Positions 1 to 11,335 of a DNA stretch of 49,202 nucleotides are shown here, in pieces. The notes below the pieces were generated by a model. The model saw nothing but the letters and a program-made list of their open reading frames with translations. It was not told where the DNA came from and searched no databases. The position numbers were made by a program, and so were the translations under genes. The stretch is taken from contig NW_005434603.1 in the NCBI RefSeq assembly GCF_000315625.1, positions 332,235 through 381,436 on the forward strand, given 5' to 3'. Numbering within the stretch: the first letter of the stretch is position 1; each line of letters begins with the position of its first letter. The stretch is from Guillardia theta CCMP2712 (lineage: Eukaryota; Cryptophyceae; Pyrenomonadales; Geminigeraceae).

Positions 1-2178
1 GGAGGGACGGAGGGAGTCGTTTACAGGGATCTGACAGACGTTCTCAGTGTTCCGAGGTTGCTGGATGCCATCAAGTCCTGCCAGGTGGAGCGGGAGGGGA
101 CGCGCGTGTCTGCATCGAGATACTTCAGCGGGAACGAGGACGGAGACCACACGGACGTGCTGACGATCACTTTAGTCGGCGACCCGAACATGGGCAAGTC
201 GTCGGTATGAGGAGAAACGAGAAGAGGGGAGGGGATCGGTGGAGGAGGAGAAGAGGAGGAACTGTTGGGCGGCCGAGAGCAAGGGAGGGAGTGCGCTCGA
301 TAGACGGAATGAGGGAGTGGGGGATCAGAGTGCGGAGTCCCCGAGATAGCCCTCCGACCATCGTGTCCTCTTCCTCGCCTGAGATCGTCTGCTCTAGGTG
401 ATCAACAGCATCTTCGGGAAGAAGGTTGTCTCCTCCTCGTCCACGCCGGGGCACACGAAGCACTTTCAAACTCTCTTCCTGTCGCTGCTCCTGCTACCCT
501 CCCTCTGTCTGAAGTTTCTCGAGCAGCACCAAGAGAGTTTGCTTCTGCGACTCCCCGGGAGTTGTTTGCCCGAAGCTCAAGATCCCCCGAACTTTGCAGG
601 TGTAGTAGGGAGGAGCTGGGAAGAAGGCAGGAGGCAGGAGGCAGGAGGCAGGAGGCAGGAGGCAGGAGGCAGGAGGCAGAAGGCAGGAGGCAGGAGGCAG
701 GAGGCAGGAGGCAGGAGGCAGGAGGCAGGAGGCAGGAGGCAGGAGGCAGGAGGCAGTAGGCAGTAGGCAGGAGGAGAGAAGTACAGTACAGGAATGGACA
801 TACAGCGGAAGACGGAAACGAGCAGGAGAGCTGACCAGTAGGCAAGGTCATCTTCGGGTCCTACAGGATCGCACAGGTCAGAGAACCTTACAGCATCATT
901 CGATTCATCGCCGAGAAGTGTGATCCTCCTCTCTCCGAGGTGACCCTCTGGCTCTCTTACTTGCTCCTTCTCCCCTCTTCTCGTCACGTTTCTCGCTCCC
1001 TTTTCCCTTCGTCTCTACCTCCTTCCTCCTTCCTCCTTCGAGGGCTCTCGTCCCTCGTCCCTCGTCCCTCGTTCCTCGTCCCTCGTCCCTCGTCCCTCGT
1101 CCCTCGTCCCTCGTCCCTCGTCCCTCGTCCCTCGTCCCTCGTCCCTCGTCCTTCGTCCCTCGTCCCTCGTCCCTCGTCCCTCGTCCCTCGTCCCTCGTCC
1201 CTCGTCCCTCGTCCCTCGTCCCTCGTCCCTCGCTCCCTTCCTCTTAAACCATGCGCATGGCGTCATTTCTGTTCAGGTCTACGCGCTGGATGCCTACCGC
1301 GAGGATGAGGTGGAGGTGCGACGTTGTCCTCTCCTCCCCCCCTTCCCTCACCGCCCAAGCACGACCTGATGAATGACTGACAGTGGTCGCCCTTTGGCCT
1401 GTGTGAGGCTTTCGCAAGGAAGCACTCCTACTTCACTAAGGTCGAGCCCGTCTGAGCTAGCCACTCCTGCTCCTGCTCCTCCTGCTCGTCTCCTACCTTA
1501 TCAAAAGCATCCTTCCTTCACGTTTACTCGCCTCGTTCTCCTCATTTTGTCTCCCTGGTGCTCTTCGTGATTTCCATAGGGTCCTTCAGGCTTCTTTCTC
1601 CGTACATCCTCATCCTCCTTCCTGTCTTGGCACCTCCCCCTCTTCCTCCTTCACTTTTTCACGCCCTCGGTCTCTTGGCAGGGGGGAAAGCCTGAAGCTC
1701 ACAGAGCAGCCAACTTGCTGTTGAGGTAGGAGGGGACGGGAGATGGAGATTTTATGACTCTGATCGCACTGGCAGGAACACGCTCAATGGCCACAAGGTG
1801 ACAACCCATGACATTCTTAGATTCTCCTCCTCCTCCTCCTCCTCCTCCTCCTCACTCTTTCCATTCTCGCAGATCGTCTTGAGTTTTCTGCCTCCCGGGC
1901 TGAGCGCGCAAGACTACAGGGAGATCAAGTCACAGTGCGAGGGCATGCAGTGGATGAGAAGTTTGTTGGACGGCCACCAGGGAGTGGACACCAGCAAGGG
2001 AGGAAAGGATTTTCTCAGCGAGAGCGAGAGCGAGGAGGAGGAGGAGGAGGAGGAGGGAGGGCAAGACCAGGGTGCCGAGCAGGGATCATCGAGCGATGGA
2101 GAAGGTGGCGCCTCAGAGGAGGAAGCAGACTGTGCGACTAGCAGGGGCATGTTTGCGGCCTTGGAAGTAGATGACTAG
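1..2178 (+). CDS. GNL1-like circularly permuted GTPase, 3' part (5' end outside window)
   Basis: Nine exons read in one frame: 1-204, 398-480, 527-599, 847-939, 1277-1315, 1384-1440, 1682-1725, 1776-1797, 1873-2178. The P-loop is GDPNMGKSS at the end of the first exon, followed by [10 protein letters not shown], then [10 protein letters not shown] (G2 region) and CDSPGVVCP (G3). The order G1-G2-G3 with nothing of G4/G5 after it fits the circularly permuted YlqF/YawG GTPases, whose G4-G5 would lie upstream of the window. The later segments [35 protein letters not shown] and LSFLPPG match the C-terminal region of GNL1 (MMR1/HSR1) better than LSG1. Family members act in ribosome assembly or nucleolar traffic; that role is inferred. 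The tail is strongly acidic, with a Glu run coded at 2034-2056. Two large introns carry heptamer arrays. The stop lies 99 bp from the stop of the convergent RPA2 gene. Confidence 0.85.
600..846 (+). repeat. Intronic GGAGGCA heptamer minisatellite
   Basis: An intron of the GNL1-like gene whose middle (about 629-770) is a near-perfect tandem of the 7-mer GGAGGCA with one AGAAGGC variant. The flanking exons join in phase 0 as [12 protein letters not shown]. The 7-nt unit keeps several frames open, so overlapping open frames here are not genes. Confidence 0.9.
940..1276 (+). repeat. Intronic CCCTCGT heptamer minisatellite
   Basis: The next GNL1 intron holds a second, unrelated 7-mer array (CCCTCGT) from about 1047 to 1232, with only isolated variants (TTCCTCGT, CCTTCGT). 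The intron starts GTGACC and ends TTCAG, joining ..PPLSE to VYALDAY. Confidence 0.9.
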
Positions 2179-2277
2179 AAATCTTGCGGAGATGTACAAC
2201 AGAATTCCACAACAACGATGAGCAGCTCGTGCTAGGGGCTGCTCTACTAAGTGACAGACGGGAGGAGCATGATTACT

Positions 2278-3242
2278 TCACGAGGGGTAGAAGTGCTCCT
2301 CATCGATGGTAGAGTAGATGTGGCCGTCCAGCGCAAGGTTCTCGATGTGGGACGAGACCTCTGCCCGGGAGACGCTCCTCCCCATCACCCGCGAGACCTG
2401 CTGCACGCAGTTGTCGATGGACAGCCCCGTCAGGTCTCCCGTCGCTCCGAAGTCGATGAACGCCTTGTGCACGGCCTCCCGCATGTCCGTCACGGGGCCT
2501 CCAGCAGGACGAGAGCTGTCCACTCTGCCAGCCCCAGCACCTCCGGGCTGGCTGGGAGATGTGAAGCCAGGGCCCATGCTGGGCTTGCCGGGGGACTGGA
2601 AGCTCGAGCTGGGGAAGCCAGTCTGCGGCTTCGAGTCGGCGAGAGGTCCTCGGGTATTGTACAGGTGGGCGTGAATGGTGTCGAAGAGATGGTAAGTGAG
2701 CTCGTTGAAGTCTGTCACAGTGCGCAGGTGGAAGGCAACCATGCTCCTCTTGCCGTTGTGCGACCTGACTTGACCCACCACCCGCACGTACGTCCCCACC
2801 ACCCACTCGGCACGAGAGCGAACCATGAACTCGCTCTCATCCTGCAGGTCGAGTCAGCAGATCTCCCAGAGCCTGACAGCAACGAGGCCACCTGATCAAT
2901 CCACATGATGGCGTCGATGTTGCCTGTCCCGTCCTCGAGCGAGAAGGTCACGCTTGTGCTGGTCTCTTTCACGTCCACGATGTAGGCGATGATGGTGACT
3001 TGCTTGGTGTCTCTCCCGTCAATCTTGATGTCCTCGTCCTGCGAGTCTTGCGGCGCATTCATGACTTGCTTGATCGACACGGGAAGCATTCCCTTCTCCG
3101 CACTGCGGCAACGTGTGTCACTCAAACAGGTCTGGGGAGGTACATTGAAATTACTTGCTCTTCTTTCCCGATCCGCCGCCTCCGCCTCCTGACTGAGAGG
3201 CGATGAAACCTCCTCCTCCATAGCTGCCGATATCACCGTAAT
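2278..3242 (-). CDS. RPA2: Replication protein A 32 kDa subunit (RPA2), first exon not located
   Basis: Binds single-stranded DNA as the middle subunit of the RPA heterotrimer in replication and repair. Exons on the minus strand are 3242-3155, 3102-2892 and 2841-2278, with introns of 52 nt (3103-3154) and 50 nt (2842-2891). The first visible exon encodes a Gly/Ser-rich segment (YGDIGSYGGGGF) typical of the phosphorylated RPA2 N-terminus. The OB fold follows: LPVSIKQVMNA, KQVTIIAYIVDVKET, IDAIMWIDQ, TYVRVVGQVRS, KRSMVAFHLR, then FNELTYHLFDTIHAHL. A Pro/Gly/Ser linker leads to the C-terminal winged helix (IDNCVQQVSRVMG, SHIENLALDGHIYSTIDEEHF). An acceptor (CTGCAG) lies just upstream of the first codons, and in-frame stops beyond it show that the start codon is in another exon. 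I could not choose that exon: the strong GTAAGT donor after an ATG near 3430 has the wrong phase. Confidence 0.9.
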
Positions 3243-4340
3243 CTGCAGCAGATTATCAGTCTCAACATTCAGCTCATCCTGCTGTTCAACTACATTCTTC
3301 GAGCACTTTCTTGCCCTTCTTCTTGCCTACTGATTCCTATCTGTCTATTTTAATCACTGCAACCAGTGTAGCCTCCTATTCCATGCTAAAACTGCAAACA
3401 GCTCATCCCTGTCGCTACTTTACGTCAATGCCATCTCCTGGCCAGGCTCATCTAGGCTTGATATCCAGAAGCAGGTGAAGAGCATTGGTGAGTAGAAGAA
3501 GGGGAAAGAAAAGATGTTGCAAAGACAGGCAGGTGGCGTATGAGTTACAACACTCCATGGTCCAGCCCCAACATGTCAGGTGAACCTTGACCATTTCAAA
3601 GATTCACTTGTTCGTTCTTTGGCAACTGCCTAGTTTTTCGCATGCTCTTGTTCACTTGCTTGCTGTTAGTCACTCTCCCCCTTTCCGCTTCTTGCTCAGT
3701 CTGATACCTGCTCCTGTGCTCTTCCTCCTCCTCCTCCTCCTCCTCCTCCTCCTCCTCCTCCTCCTCTCACTCACCCATCGCGCGCTGTTTGCCCTTCCCC
3801 TCCCGCCAATTCCCGCTAATATGACTTTCGACCAACAGATCCCACCCCCTACCCCTTGTTTGTTCTTGTATACCCCAGTCTATATCATTAATTTACAGTA
3901 ATCATACCCCGTTATCAAATACCCCCACCCCAACTAAATAATCGTGATCCCCCCCCACCCCCCACCCTCAAGCCCGTCTCGACTAAGACAGCAATCATTT
4001 TCATAATTGGTTTTTCTCTGCCTTCTGAGCACTGAGGCGGGTTGGATGATAGGACTGATTGGAGAGAATGGGGGCCAAGCTTAGTGCGAGAGGAGGAGGA
4101 GGAGGAGGAGGAGGAGGAGGAGGAGGAGGAGGAGGTTTGAGTTGGATGCTACTATGTCTGCTCTGTTTCATGCAGACAAATGCTTGCAGCAAGAGCAGCT
4201 CAAGTCTGTGTCATAGCCTTCTGCTTGACACTCCATCAACTGGTCATCGAACACTCGCCTTCCTCGTTCCTCATGGAAGTAAACTCTGATTGAAAGCTCT
4301 GTCTTGAACTAATCACGATGGTACTGTAGGTAGCTCTCCA
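3243..4340. other. Intergenic between divergent RPA2 and TruA genes; simple repeats
   Basis: This stretch should hold the missing RPA2 first exon and both promoters. It contains a CTC triplet run (about 3722-3768), a C-rich stretch of CCCCCTACCCC-like words (3840-3970) and a GGA triplet run (about 4091-4134). Open frames here are mostly homopeptide readings of the triplets. No convincing gene or RNA seen. Confidence 0.6.
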
Positions 4341-6136
4341 TTGCCATTCCTGCGCGTCAATGCTCGTAGCATCACCCAACTTCGGTCTGCCGTGGTTTCC
4401 CAGAAAATCCTGAGAAGCAGGGAGCTGTGTGTACGGCGAGCAAGCACCACCACGATGTCAAGATCAAAGCACAACAAGCGGGTGGTGGTATACACCACGG
4501 GGATCGGCGTTCTTGAACAGGACAGCATGACTGGCCAGGTGAATCCCTTGAGACATACAACACGATCCTCACATTTTGAGCACCAGGAGAGATTCCAAGA
4601 CAGCCTCAACGCTGCGAACATGGGCAACAATGCCACTGCCAGCGATGATTCTGATCTAGACAAGACCTTTAGATATCGGTACATCCGAGGGCTGAGACGC
4701 AGCGCAACGACCTTTGCTCACATGCTCAAGGTGTAATGTCATGTACGACGGGACCAACTACAACGGTTTTCAGCTGCAGCATTATCAGCCTTCGATCCAA
4801 GGACTTCTGGAAACTGTCTTGAGGTGGAGATGTCCTGCTTGATTGCTTCTCTCCCTCTTTCCCCTCCCCCCCCACTGCCGCCGCCCTCCATCCCTCCGTC
4901 CCTCGGTCGGTCGGTCCGTCCGTCCGTCCGTCCGTCCGTCCGTCCCTCCCTCCCTCCCTCCAACTCTCATCATTTCTGTATGTCCTTTAGCCGGAAGCTC
5001 CAGCGAAGGACTCGAGTGGTGGGGGCTGGGAGGACTGACAGCGGAGTTCACTCAAGAGGACAAGTAGAGGCGGGGTTCCTTGCGGCATTGTTGCTCATCC
5101 AGTCTCGCAGGTGGTACACTTCGACTCCTCGGAGAACATCACGGACTTGCAGAAGTTCCAGCACGGCATGAACCTGATGCTCCCGCTAGACGTGAAGATC
5201 TGCGGCCTCGAGCACGTGCAGGATGTGAGTGAGCTCGCCGTCTTGGCCATCACTGAGTCGCTCTGATCAGCTAGACTTTGTCCCGCACCTCAACGAAACC
5301 CGTAAGTGGCATGCGATCTACAGCGCGCGGAAGAAGGTAGACAGGAATCTTGCATCCCCCCTGTGAGCCTGTACCCTCAGCTGTACTCATACCGGATCTT
5401 CATCGGGAAAGTGCAAGACCCGATCACAAGGCATAGCCGACATCACGAATACAGAAATGTAGACCTTGATCTGCTGCGGGAGGTCGCAGCCATGTTCGAG
5501 GTTTTCGCTCTTGTGCGTTGTTCCTTGAGCGTGTTTGAACGGCATCGTTCAGGGGACACACGATTTCTCCGCATTCTCGAACACGAGGGGGGATAACTCG
5601 GTACTTGTTGACGTCGTGACGGTGAGTTCCTGCCTGACGCACAGCGTTTGTGTGCAGACAATGGATACAGTCAGAACCATATACAGGGTAAAGCCTTTAC
5701 CCCTCCCTCCCGTCAAGTCCCGACACTAACAGGGCATCCAGGTCGGCGTTGTATTTGAGGGAGAGGGAAACGTAAGGCTCGACTTCGAGCTGGATGGGTA
5801 TGGCAACGCCTCCACCGCTGCTCGCCTTGCTGATGTTGTTTGCCCAGCGCCCTATACAAGATGGTGAGAAACATCGTCGGAACGATCCTCGCCGTGGGTT
5901 CTACTCCCTTGTGGTCAAAGAGTTGAAATCTACTGGCAGGTCTCCTGCGGAAAGATGGAGAAGTCCCGAATCCCTCAGCTCCTTTCAGGAGGGTAAATTG
6001 AACAGCTGCTTGCTGTCACCTCACTAGTAGTGACTTGTGAGGCAGGGGGAACAGAGGAAACGTTCCAATGGCTGCTCCTGCTCATGGACTCTGCTTAGAA
6101 AAAGTTTTTTATGATGCTTATTGTAGTGGCTTCTGA
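4341..6136 (+). CDS. tRNA pseudouridine synthase, TruA family
   Basis: Converts uridine to pseudouridine in the tRNA anticodon arm. Twelve exons close in frame to 382 residues: 4341-4678, 4731-4823, 4991-5063, 5111-5224, 5271-5336, 5381-5500, 5553-5621, 5658-5687, 5742-5797, 5848-5893, 5940-5992, 6046-6136. Conserved blocks are VMYDGTNYNGFQLQ, GAGRTDSGVHSRGQ (catalytic Asp near residue 159), FVPHLNETRKWHAIYSA, YSYRIFIG, GTHDFSAFSN, VRTIYRVGV, LYKMVRNIVGTILA, and the C-terminal APAHGLCLEKVFY. Introns are 36-54 nt except one of 167 nt with a GTCC array. The 36-nt intron (5622-5657) is a multiple of three, so it could instead be coding. About 110 residues precede the catalytic core, rich in Ser, Arg and Thr with few acids at the start, which could be an organelle leader. 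The ATG at 4341 is the first in the open frame; starts near residue 39 are possible. Confidence 0.88.
4824..4990 (+). repeat. Intronic GTCC/CTCC tetranucleotide array in the TruA gene
   Basis: Intron 2 of the TruA gene. About 4902-4962 is (GGTC)n, then (CGTC)n, then (CCTC)n. Intron ends are GTGGAG and CTTTAG, joining TVL|SRKLQRR. Confidence 0.85.
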
Positions 6137-6149
6137 TCAGATCACGGTG

Positions 6150-6480
6150 ACTGGCTTCCGAGCCGGGAACCCCGGTTACCGTAATATCAGTGTCGTCACG
6201 GGCAGATTCACCCGGTGACCCGCCGTGGCAGTGGAGAGTCCGAACTTCCGAGCCGAGGGACTGCCGCAGTGCCGGGAACTTGAAGTCACACACTGGCCAG
6301 GCTGGGTGGCGACCGTGACCGACCGTCTGAGTCTCAGCGCCGGGAGGGCCGGCACCGGATTCGGAACTTCGGAACTCCGAGTCGGCCGCGCCCGGCCCGC
6401 CGGTCCGCCGCACCCTGACCCGTTCGGAAGTTCCGATTGCGGCATCATCGGATTCCCGTACTACGGTAGTGGCTGAGGCG
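6150..6480. repeat. GC-rich island a (short palindromic words)
   Basis: Starts within about 15 bp of the TruA stop. It is GC-rich and built of recurring short words and their complements: TTCCGA/TCGGAA, GTGAC/GTCAC, CCGG, GACT/AGTC, with almost no A or T runs. No coding signal. The same word usage recurs in the islands at 7640, 12545, 14690, 40460 and 46080. Confidence 0.5.
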
Positions 6481-7639
6481 GGTCTGGGCTTGAGTAAAAT
6501 TTTGCCGTTTTTCCCCCAAGCCGCTTACTTGTGGATGACCATGCCGGGGACAGCAGGAGGCGAAGAGGAGGAGGGAGAAGATGCAGCGCGCGATGGCATG
6601 TGGGGATGAACACGAGAGCTTGATCGGAGTATGCGACTCCTTGAGTCCAGACCATGATGTGAGAAGAGAGCGGTGGACAGAATAGATTGAATTGAGGAGA
6701 GCAATCGTGAGAAACTTGGGGAATAGATCGAAGGGAAAGAAGGAAAGGAAAGGAAAGAAAGAGTAGCACTAAAACATGAAAGACACACTTGTTCAGGCGC
6801 AAAGAAGTAGCGGAAAACGAGGAAGGGAAGGAGCCTGAGTACAATATAGCGAGAAACTTGCAAGGACTAGAAAGTGCAAGCTCTGGAGATGGATGGAAAC
6901 TCCTTGACGTGGCCCTAAGGAATCTGGCAGCTTTCAAGGACAGGAAGGCTGCTCAAGGCAACACTAGGTTGGAGTTTAGAGGCTCTCCTTAGCGGACGCA
7001 GGTGGGAAGTGCACGAACAGGATGGTCCATGACGTCTCGACAGGATCCTTGCCGGGGGGCGATGGGGTGGACGGATTGGAAGTGTTCTGTCTGCGGCAAT
7101 CGAGGGCACAGGTAACGAGACTTCGTTACACGCGCACCCGTGATCTTGACATGGATTTGCTCATAGGAAAAGCGCGAACCCAAACAAATGCTCCAGAGGA
7201 GTTGACAGGATGCTTGACTGGGGTTCGACTATGACATGTTGTGTCTGCCGCAGCCTTGAAAACAGCTTTGTGGAGAAGTGCCCACAATGTGCCGACCGAT
7301 GGGCCAAACTGGAAAGAGAAAAGCAGGAGAGAATGAACACTGTATATGGGCAGACGTATCAGAACATCTAGGGACACCACAGTGCCGGGCCCCAGGACAC
7401 CATCGTACGGGCAGGTACGGGGTGACGGCGGCGCCAGGCCAGAAGGAGATCCAGGAGCCGACTTGTCATGAGGGTGGCTGAGATCCGATGTCCAGTGCCC
7501 TCGCGTGAGGAAGATCAGGCGATGTGAACAAGTCAATCCGATAAGTGTCTATCGACCCACGTTTTTTTAGCGAGATGATGAAAGTGAGTCACTATCCGAT
7601 GATTGGCAATCATGTGTTGCCTGAGCAGCCTCAAGTCAG
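6481..7639. other. Intergenic spacer with no recognisable gene
   Basis: Mixed composition, with a purine-rich stretch (about 6720-6770, GGAAAGGAAAGG). Open frames on both strands are short and resemble no family I know. A minus-strand frame at 6461-6937 is Ser/Leu/Pro-rich and antisense-like. Nothing assignable. Confidence 0.4.
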
Positions 7640-9045
7640 ACCGCCGCTTCCAATTCAAGCGGCCGCGTGACTGCCTGAGGCTCAGCGGCCGGGCTCGCAC
7701 CGTCCCGGATCATGCCCGGGCAGCGGGGCCGGGCCGCGGCCCGGCCGCGCAGCGGGACAGTCCGGCGGTCGGCGGCGACACAAATACCGTACTCAGTACT
7801 CGCCGGGCCGCCCGGCGGCCGGGCCCCCGCCGTTAGCCTGTCGGTCCGATTGGGACTCCGGTGCTCACCGTCAGGCTGAGAGTCCGGCGCCGAGTCCTCA
7901 GTGAGCCTCGCCGGTGGCAGTGGACTCGAACCGTCACGGTCCGAGTCCGATCCGGTGCCACGGTGACCGCCGGCTCGCCCGGCCGGGCGGCAGCCGGCCG
8001 CGGGGCCGCGGGGCCCGGCCTGGCCCCGCCGGGCGCTGGGCCCGGCGGCACGGCGGTGACCGGGCGGCGTGCAGTCTCTGCGGCCCGGGGCGGGCCTTGG
8101 CCGGCCGGGCCGGGCTCAACTTTCAACTTGTTCACTGTAACGTCCGACTCTTGGATCCGGCGCGGCCCGGCCCGGGCCGCCGCGGCGCCCGGCGGCCCCG
8201 GCCCAGTGATCGGACGGCAAGTCACACCGCCGGGCCGTCCGGTCAGACGGAGGCTCTCAAGTTCTCAGACTGAGCATCTGACGGACTAGTCAAGTTCTTT
8301 TGAGTCGGGTTCCGATTCCGAAGAAAACTTGAAACTGCGGCGCCTGTGACACTGAGCCGCGAAGGTGAGCGCGCGGCCCGGCCTCGAAACTGTCGGACTC
8401 AGCCTGATCGGACCCGGTCCCAATGATCCTCAGTGCCCTGGCACCGTGGCACCGGGGACCGTCCGATCGTCACGACTGTGGCCCGCCGACGGAGGCTGCC
8501 CGGGCCGGGCCCGTAGCCTGATCGGCCCTGATGATACTACGGTAGTCACTGACCCCGCTTTACTCAGTTAGTAACCGGCGTGCGCGATCATCCGCTGCGG
8601 CTCGGAGGCCAGCCGCGCACTCAGGGGCCGCCGGGCCGGGCAGGCTTGAGCTTAGGCCCGTGACTCGCTGTCATCAGTGAAGATTCAGGGCCCGGCCGCG
8701 CCGCGGCACTGCACTGCACTCTGCCAGGCTGAGTCACGGTGTTGCCACTGTGACATTCGGAGGCTATCCGGGCCATCATGGCACTGATCGGATCCGATCA
8801 GAAGTCCGCGTGTCGGGCCCGGCGAGTCGCGCGCCGCCGCCGGTGGCCGCAGTGGCACACTGGCACCCGGCGGCGCCGCCGGTAGATCGGACCGGACTGG
8901 TGCCCCCCGGGCCCGGACTCGGCCCGTTGACCGGCCGTAACTTGCCAGGTTGCGTGACTGACCGGACTCGATGTATGCCGTACTCACCGGGCGGCCTCGG
9001 AGACGGTTCAACCGTCACTGTTGCGAAGGGAGCTATGCGGTGACA
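7640..9045. repeat. GC-rich island b, the longest of the family
   Basis: About 1.4 kb of very GC-rich DNA with words such as GGCCGGGC, CCGGTGACCG, GATCGGAC, CAGTGAC and TTCCGATTCCGAA. Both strands carry long open frames only because stop codons are rare at this composition; their Pro/Arg/Gly/Ala translations have no domain pattern. Edges are abrupt: ordinary DNA resumes near 9050. Confidence 0.55.
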
Positions 9046-10072
9046 CATGGGTCCTTCAGGGTCAGCATTTGACTGTGGTTAAACCACTCCTGGAGAGTAG
9101 TAAAATATTGGATGACCGTCAGCATCTACTAAAGTTTACAACATGACTTGCAACCTTCCGTGAGCGAGAATCGTTGCGACAGCGAAATCACGTTACCCTG
9201 CGTCGTTCACGGCACCAGTCAAGTCCTTCCGGCCTCTTCTTATTTTCGGTATTTTAGCAGAATTTGATTTTGCCATCATTCCGAGTTTTGACCCTGACAG
9301 AGTACCCCATTGAGGTCCTACGAAAGTACCGGTGCAAATTAGTTTTCATTTTACCACAAAGAACAATCAACATCACAATAATACGTTTTAACTTCGGTGA
9401 GATGATAGAGTGTACCAGACGACTCGAAAAAGATCTTTTTGGAGCATGCAAAATATGTTTTTCCGTCATGACCTTGTGACTGGATCAAATGTTTTCCAAG
9501 AATATAACTCTGCCCTCTTGAGCTTCTTCGTGGTAAAGGGCCGTTCTCCTTCTTGTCTTCTCTAAAAGTACTCTAGTGAACCAACTGGATTCTTTAATTG
9601 AGACACTATGATATTATTGACTTCGTGTCCCCATAGCGTTTTGACCCCTTCTTCTCGCTGCTGTCGTTCTCGGAGTGAGGTCGGGATGGTGAAAAAAATT
9701 CCGTAGCGACTCCTTATACCCACTTTTGCCCACCCACCCTCGGTGGATGTTGACAACTTGACCGACAACCATTGGACCCTCATTTACACTATAATAGAAC
9801 CGGGTACTTTCACAGTACCCCACCCGTCAATTAATTTTAATCAGATTTCTCCCTGCAGCATATAAACCCAGTGAATCTCGCCAGTAGACATCGAGCTCCT
9901 TCAGAGGTTTCCACCCACACCTGCATTGCACCCTCTCTTGTCATAGCGGACAAGTCCCTCTTCTGCTTTCTTGATATCACTACTCCCTCCTTCTCTTCTC
10001 AGTGCTCTCGAACAAACTTCTTGCATTGCACACCTTGAGAAGCCCCACTCTTCAATTCATCGAATCACAACC
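9046..10072. other. Intergenic DNA upstream of the first small gene, including its likely promoter
   Basis: AT-richer than the neighbouring island. It carries a 13-mer (TGACAGAGTACCC at 9295-9307) found again at 40615-40627 beside island e. The last 210 bp hold a TATA-like box and a pyrimidine-rich leader for the gene at 10073. No other gene seen. Confidence 0.4.
9861..9866 (+). promoter_or_regulatory. TATA-like box (TATAAA)
   Basis: TATAAA sits 207 bp before the ATG at 10073, followed by a pyrimidine-rich leader. It is the clearest TATA-like element next to a gene in the window. Function is inferred from position only. Confidence 0.4.
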
Positions 10073-10390
10073 ATGGTCAAGGAAACCAAATTCACCTCTA
10101 TGGACATTGAAGTTCAGAACGACTTCGACTCTCTCACACTCAGCGATGCGTCCCTCCCTGATGATATTTCTTCCGATGGCTCCGAGCTTTTCGGCTACGA
10201 ACACGCGACTCGTTCTCGGAAGGGGAGCATGGACTCCGACGAGATCCTCCTCAACCAGGAGCTTGGATACTACATCGAAGGTCCCTGCAGGGAGAAGCAG
10301 CTGAACGCCTTGAGGCACTGCATCGAGCTGCTGAGCAGACCGGTGAAGCCAGAGATCGTATCGGCGACTGGAGGCATTCTATTACTCTGA
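10073..10390 (+). CDS. Small acidic protein of unknown function, copy 1 of an inverted pair
   Basis: An intronless frame of 105 residues beginning MVKETKFTSMDIEVQND. I recognise no family. The N-terminal half is acidic and Ser-rich (LTLSDASLPDDISSDGSELFGY). The middle has RSRKGSMDSDE, a basic-Ser context that could be a kinase site. The C-terminal half is predicted helical (REKQLNALRHCIELLSRPVKPEI), ending GGILLL. The paralogue lies 945 bp away on the other strand (11336-11734). Protein similarity continues across the less similar 5' halves, with what look like mainly conservative changes, which argues that both are real genes. A TATA-like box lies 207 bp upstream. Confidence 0.7.
   Translation: MVKETKFTSMDIEVQNDFDSLTLSDASLPDDISSDGSELFGYEHATRSRKGSMDSDEILLNQELGYYIEGPCREKQLNALRHCIELLSRPVKPEIVSATGGILLL
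10217..10386 (+). repeat. Arm 1 of a 170-nt inverted repeat (3' half of the small gene)
   Basis: By eye identical over 170 nt to the reverse complement of 11340-11509. The 5' portions of the two genes differ at many positions, so identity starts abruptly at CGGAAGGGG. Confidence 0.85.
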
Positions 10391-11335
10391 TTCGACATAG
10401 GGAGGTCTCGGAGCTTGAGTAGACCTACTTGTATCTGTATTTTGTACTACTAGTCTTTTCCATCTTATACATAACGTTTCTATCTCTTACATGCAATACA
10501 CCATGAATATCTAATCTTAGTGCATGTGTACAGTCACTGGGATGCATTACTGTACTGTACGAGGTGAGGAACAGTTGCCTTCAAAACATCATGCTCGGTT
10601 GATCCGATTTTGTTTATGTTTTGGTTTCGATTGTATTCCAATCATTGTTTTATATCCACTACAGAATTCAATTGCTGTCAGTATTTCCCTTGCGATAGGG
10701 AGGTTATTCAATTTGTTTTGATAATACAAAGCATACTTGAGTTCTATGTTGCACTCCTCAACGTACCATCTACGAAGTAGATCAACGTAGCATCTACGAA
10801 GTCGGTTTCAGAATGAAAGATTGATTTTGATCCTGATCACATGTACAAAACCCAAAATAATTTGAATGCTGTTACAGAAATGCAGTGCAACAAGTTGATT
10901 TTTTGTCTGTTGCTTTGAGATTGCTCTTGCCCACTGTTGTATTCATTGTTACCTGACATGCCTTAGAATCAAAACTCTATGCACCAAAATATTCAATTTG
11001 ATTGAGAGTGTCTTTAGATCATCAACACGCAATTCTCATTCAGAACAATCACAGCAACTACTATCATGACTTCACCAGATGTCAACAAGACACAGAACGG
11101 TTGGTAAGGTGCAGTAGGAATTATTTGTTCATGTGCAGCTCAGTTGCTGTTGCTATGCTGTCTTTAATTCAGAAAAAAGCAAACAAAATCCAGTCTAAAT
11201 CTACAGAGTATTGATACACGTAGAAAGACAGTACGATATCGATACAGGGCTAAGATCCTCTCGTCGTGAAAATTGAACCTGTCTTCCAATGAGCACTGCC
11301 TTCCTATCCTCCCTATGCTGCATGTTTTTGTCCGA
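10391..11335. other. Spacer between the two convergent small genes
   Basis: AT-rich, presumably the two 3' UTRs. It contains a short direct repeat of about 20 bp (CAACGTACCATCTACGAAGT / CAACGTAGCATCTACGAAGT, about 10757-10801). No other gene seen. Confidence 0.6.

Noticed and set aside
402..987. Open frames across the GGAGGCA array (RRQEAGG or SCLLPPA repeats)
   Set aside because: A 7-nt unit without stops opens all frames; the region is an intron because the flanking exons join in phase as GNL1 sequence.
7833..8289. Long overlapping open frames on both strands in GC island b
   Set aside because: Stop codons are rare at this base composition; the translations are Pro/Arg/Gly/Ala-rich without conserved pattern and exist equally on both strands.
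9254..9479. Mirror open frames of about 70 residues on both strands
   Set aside because: Short, no family resemblance, and equally open in both directions, as expected by chance in this AT-richer patch.
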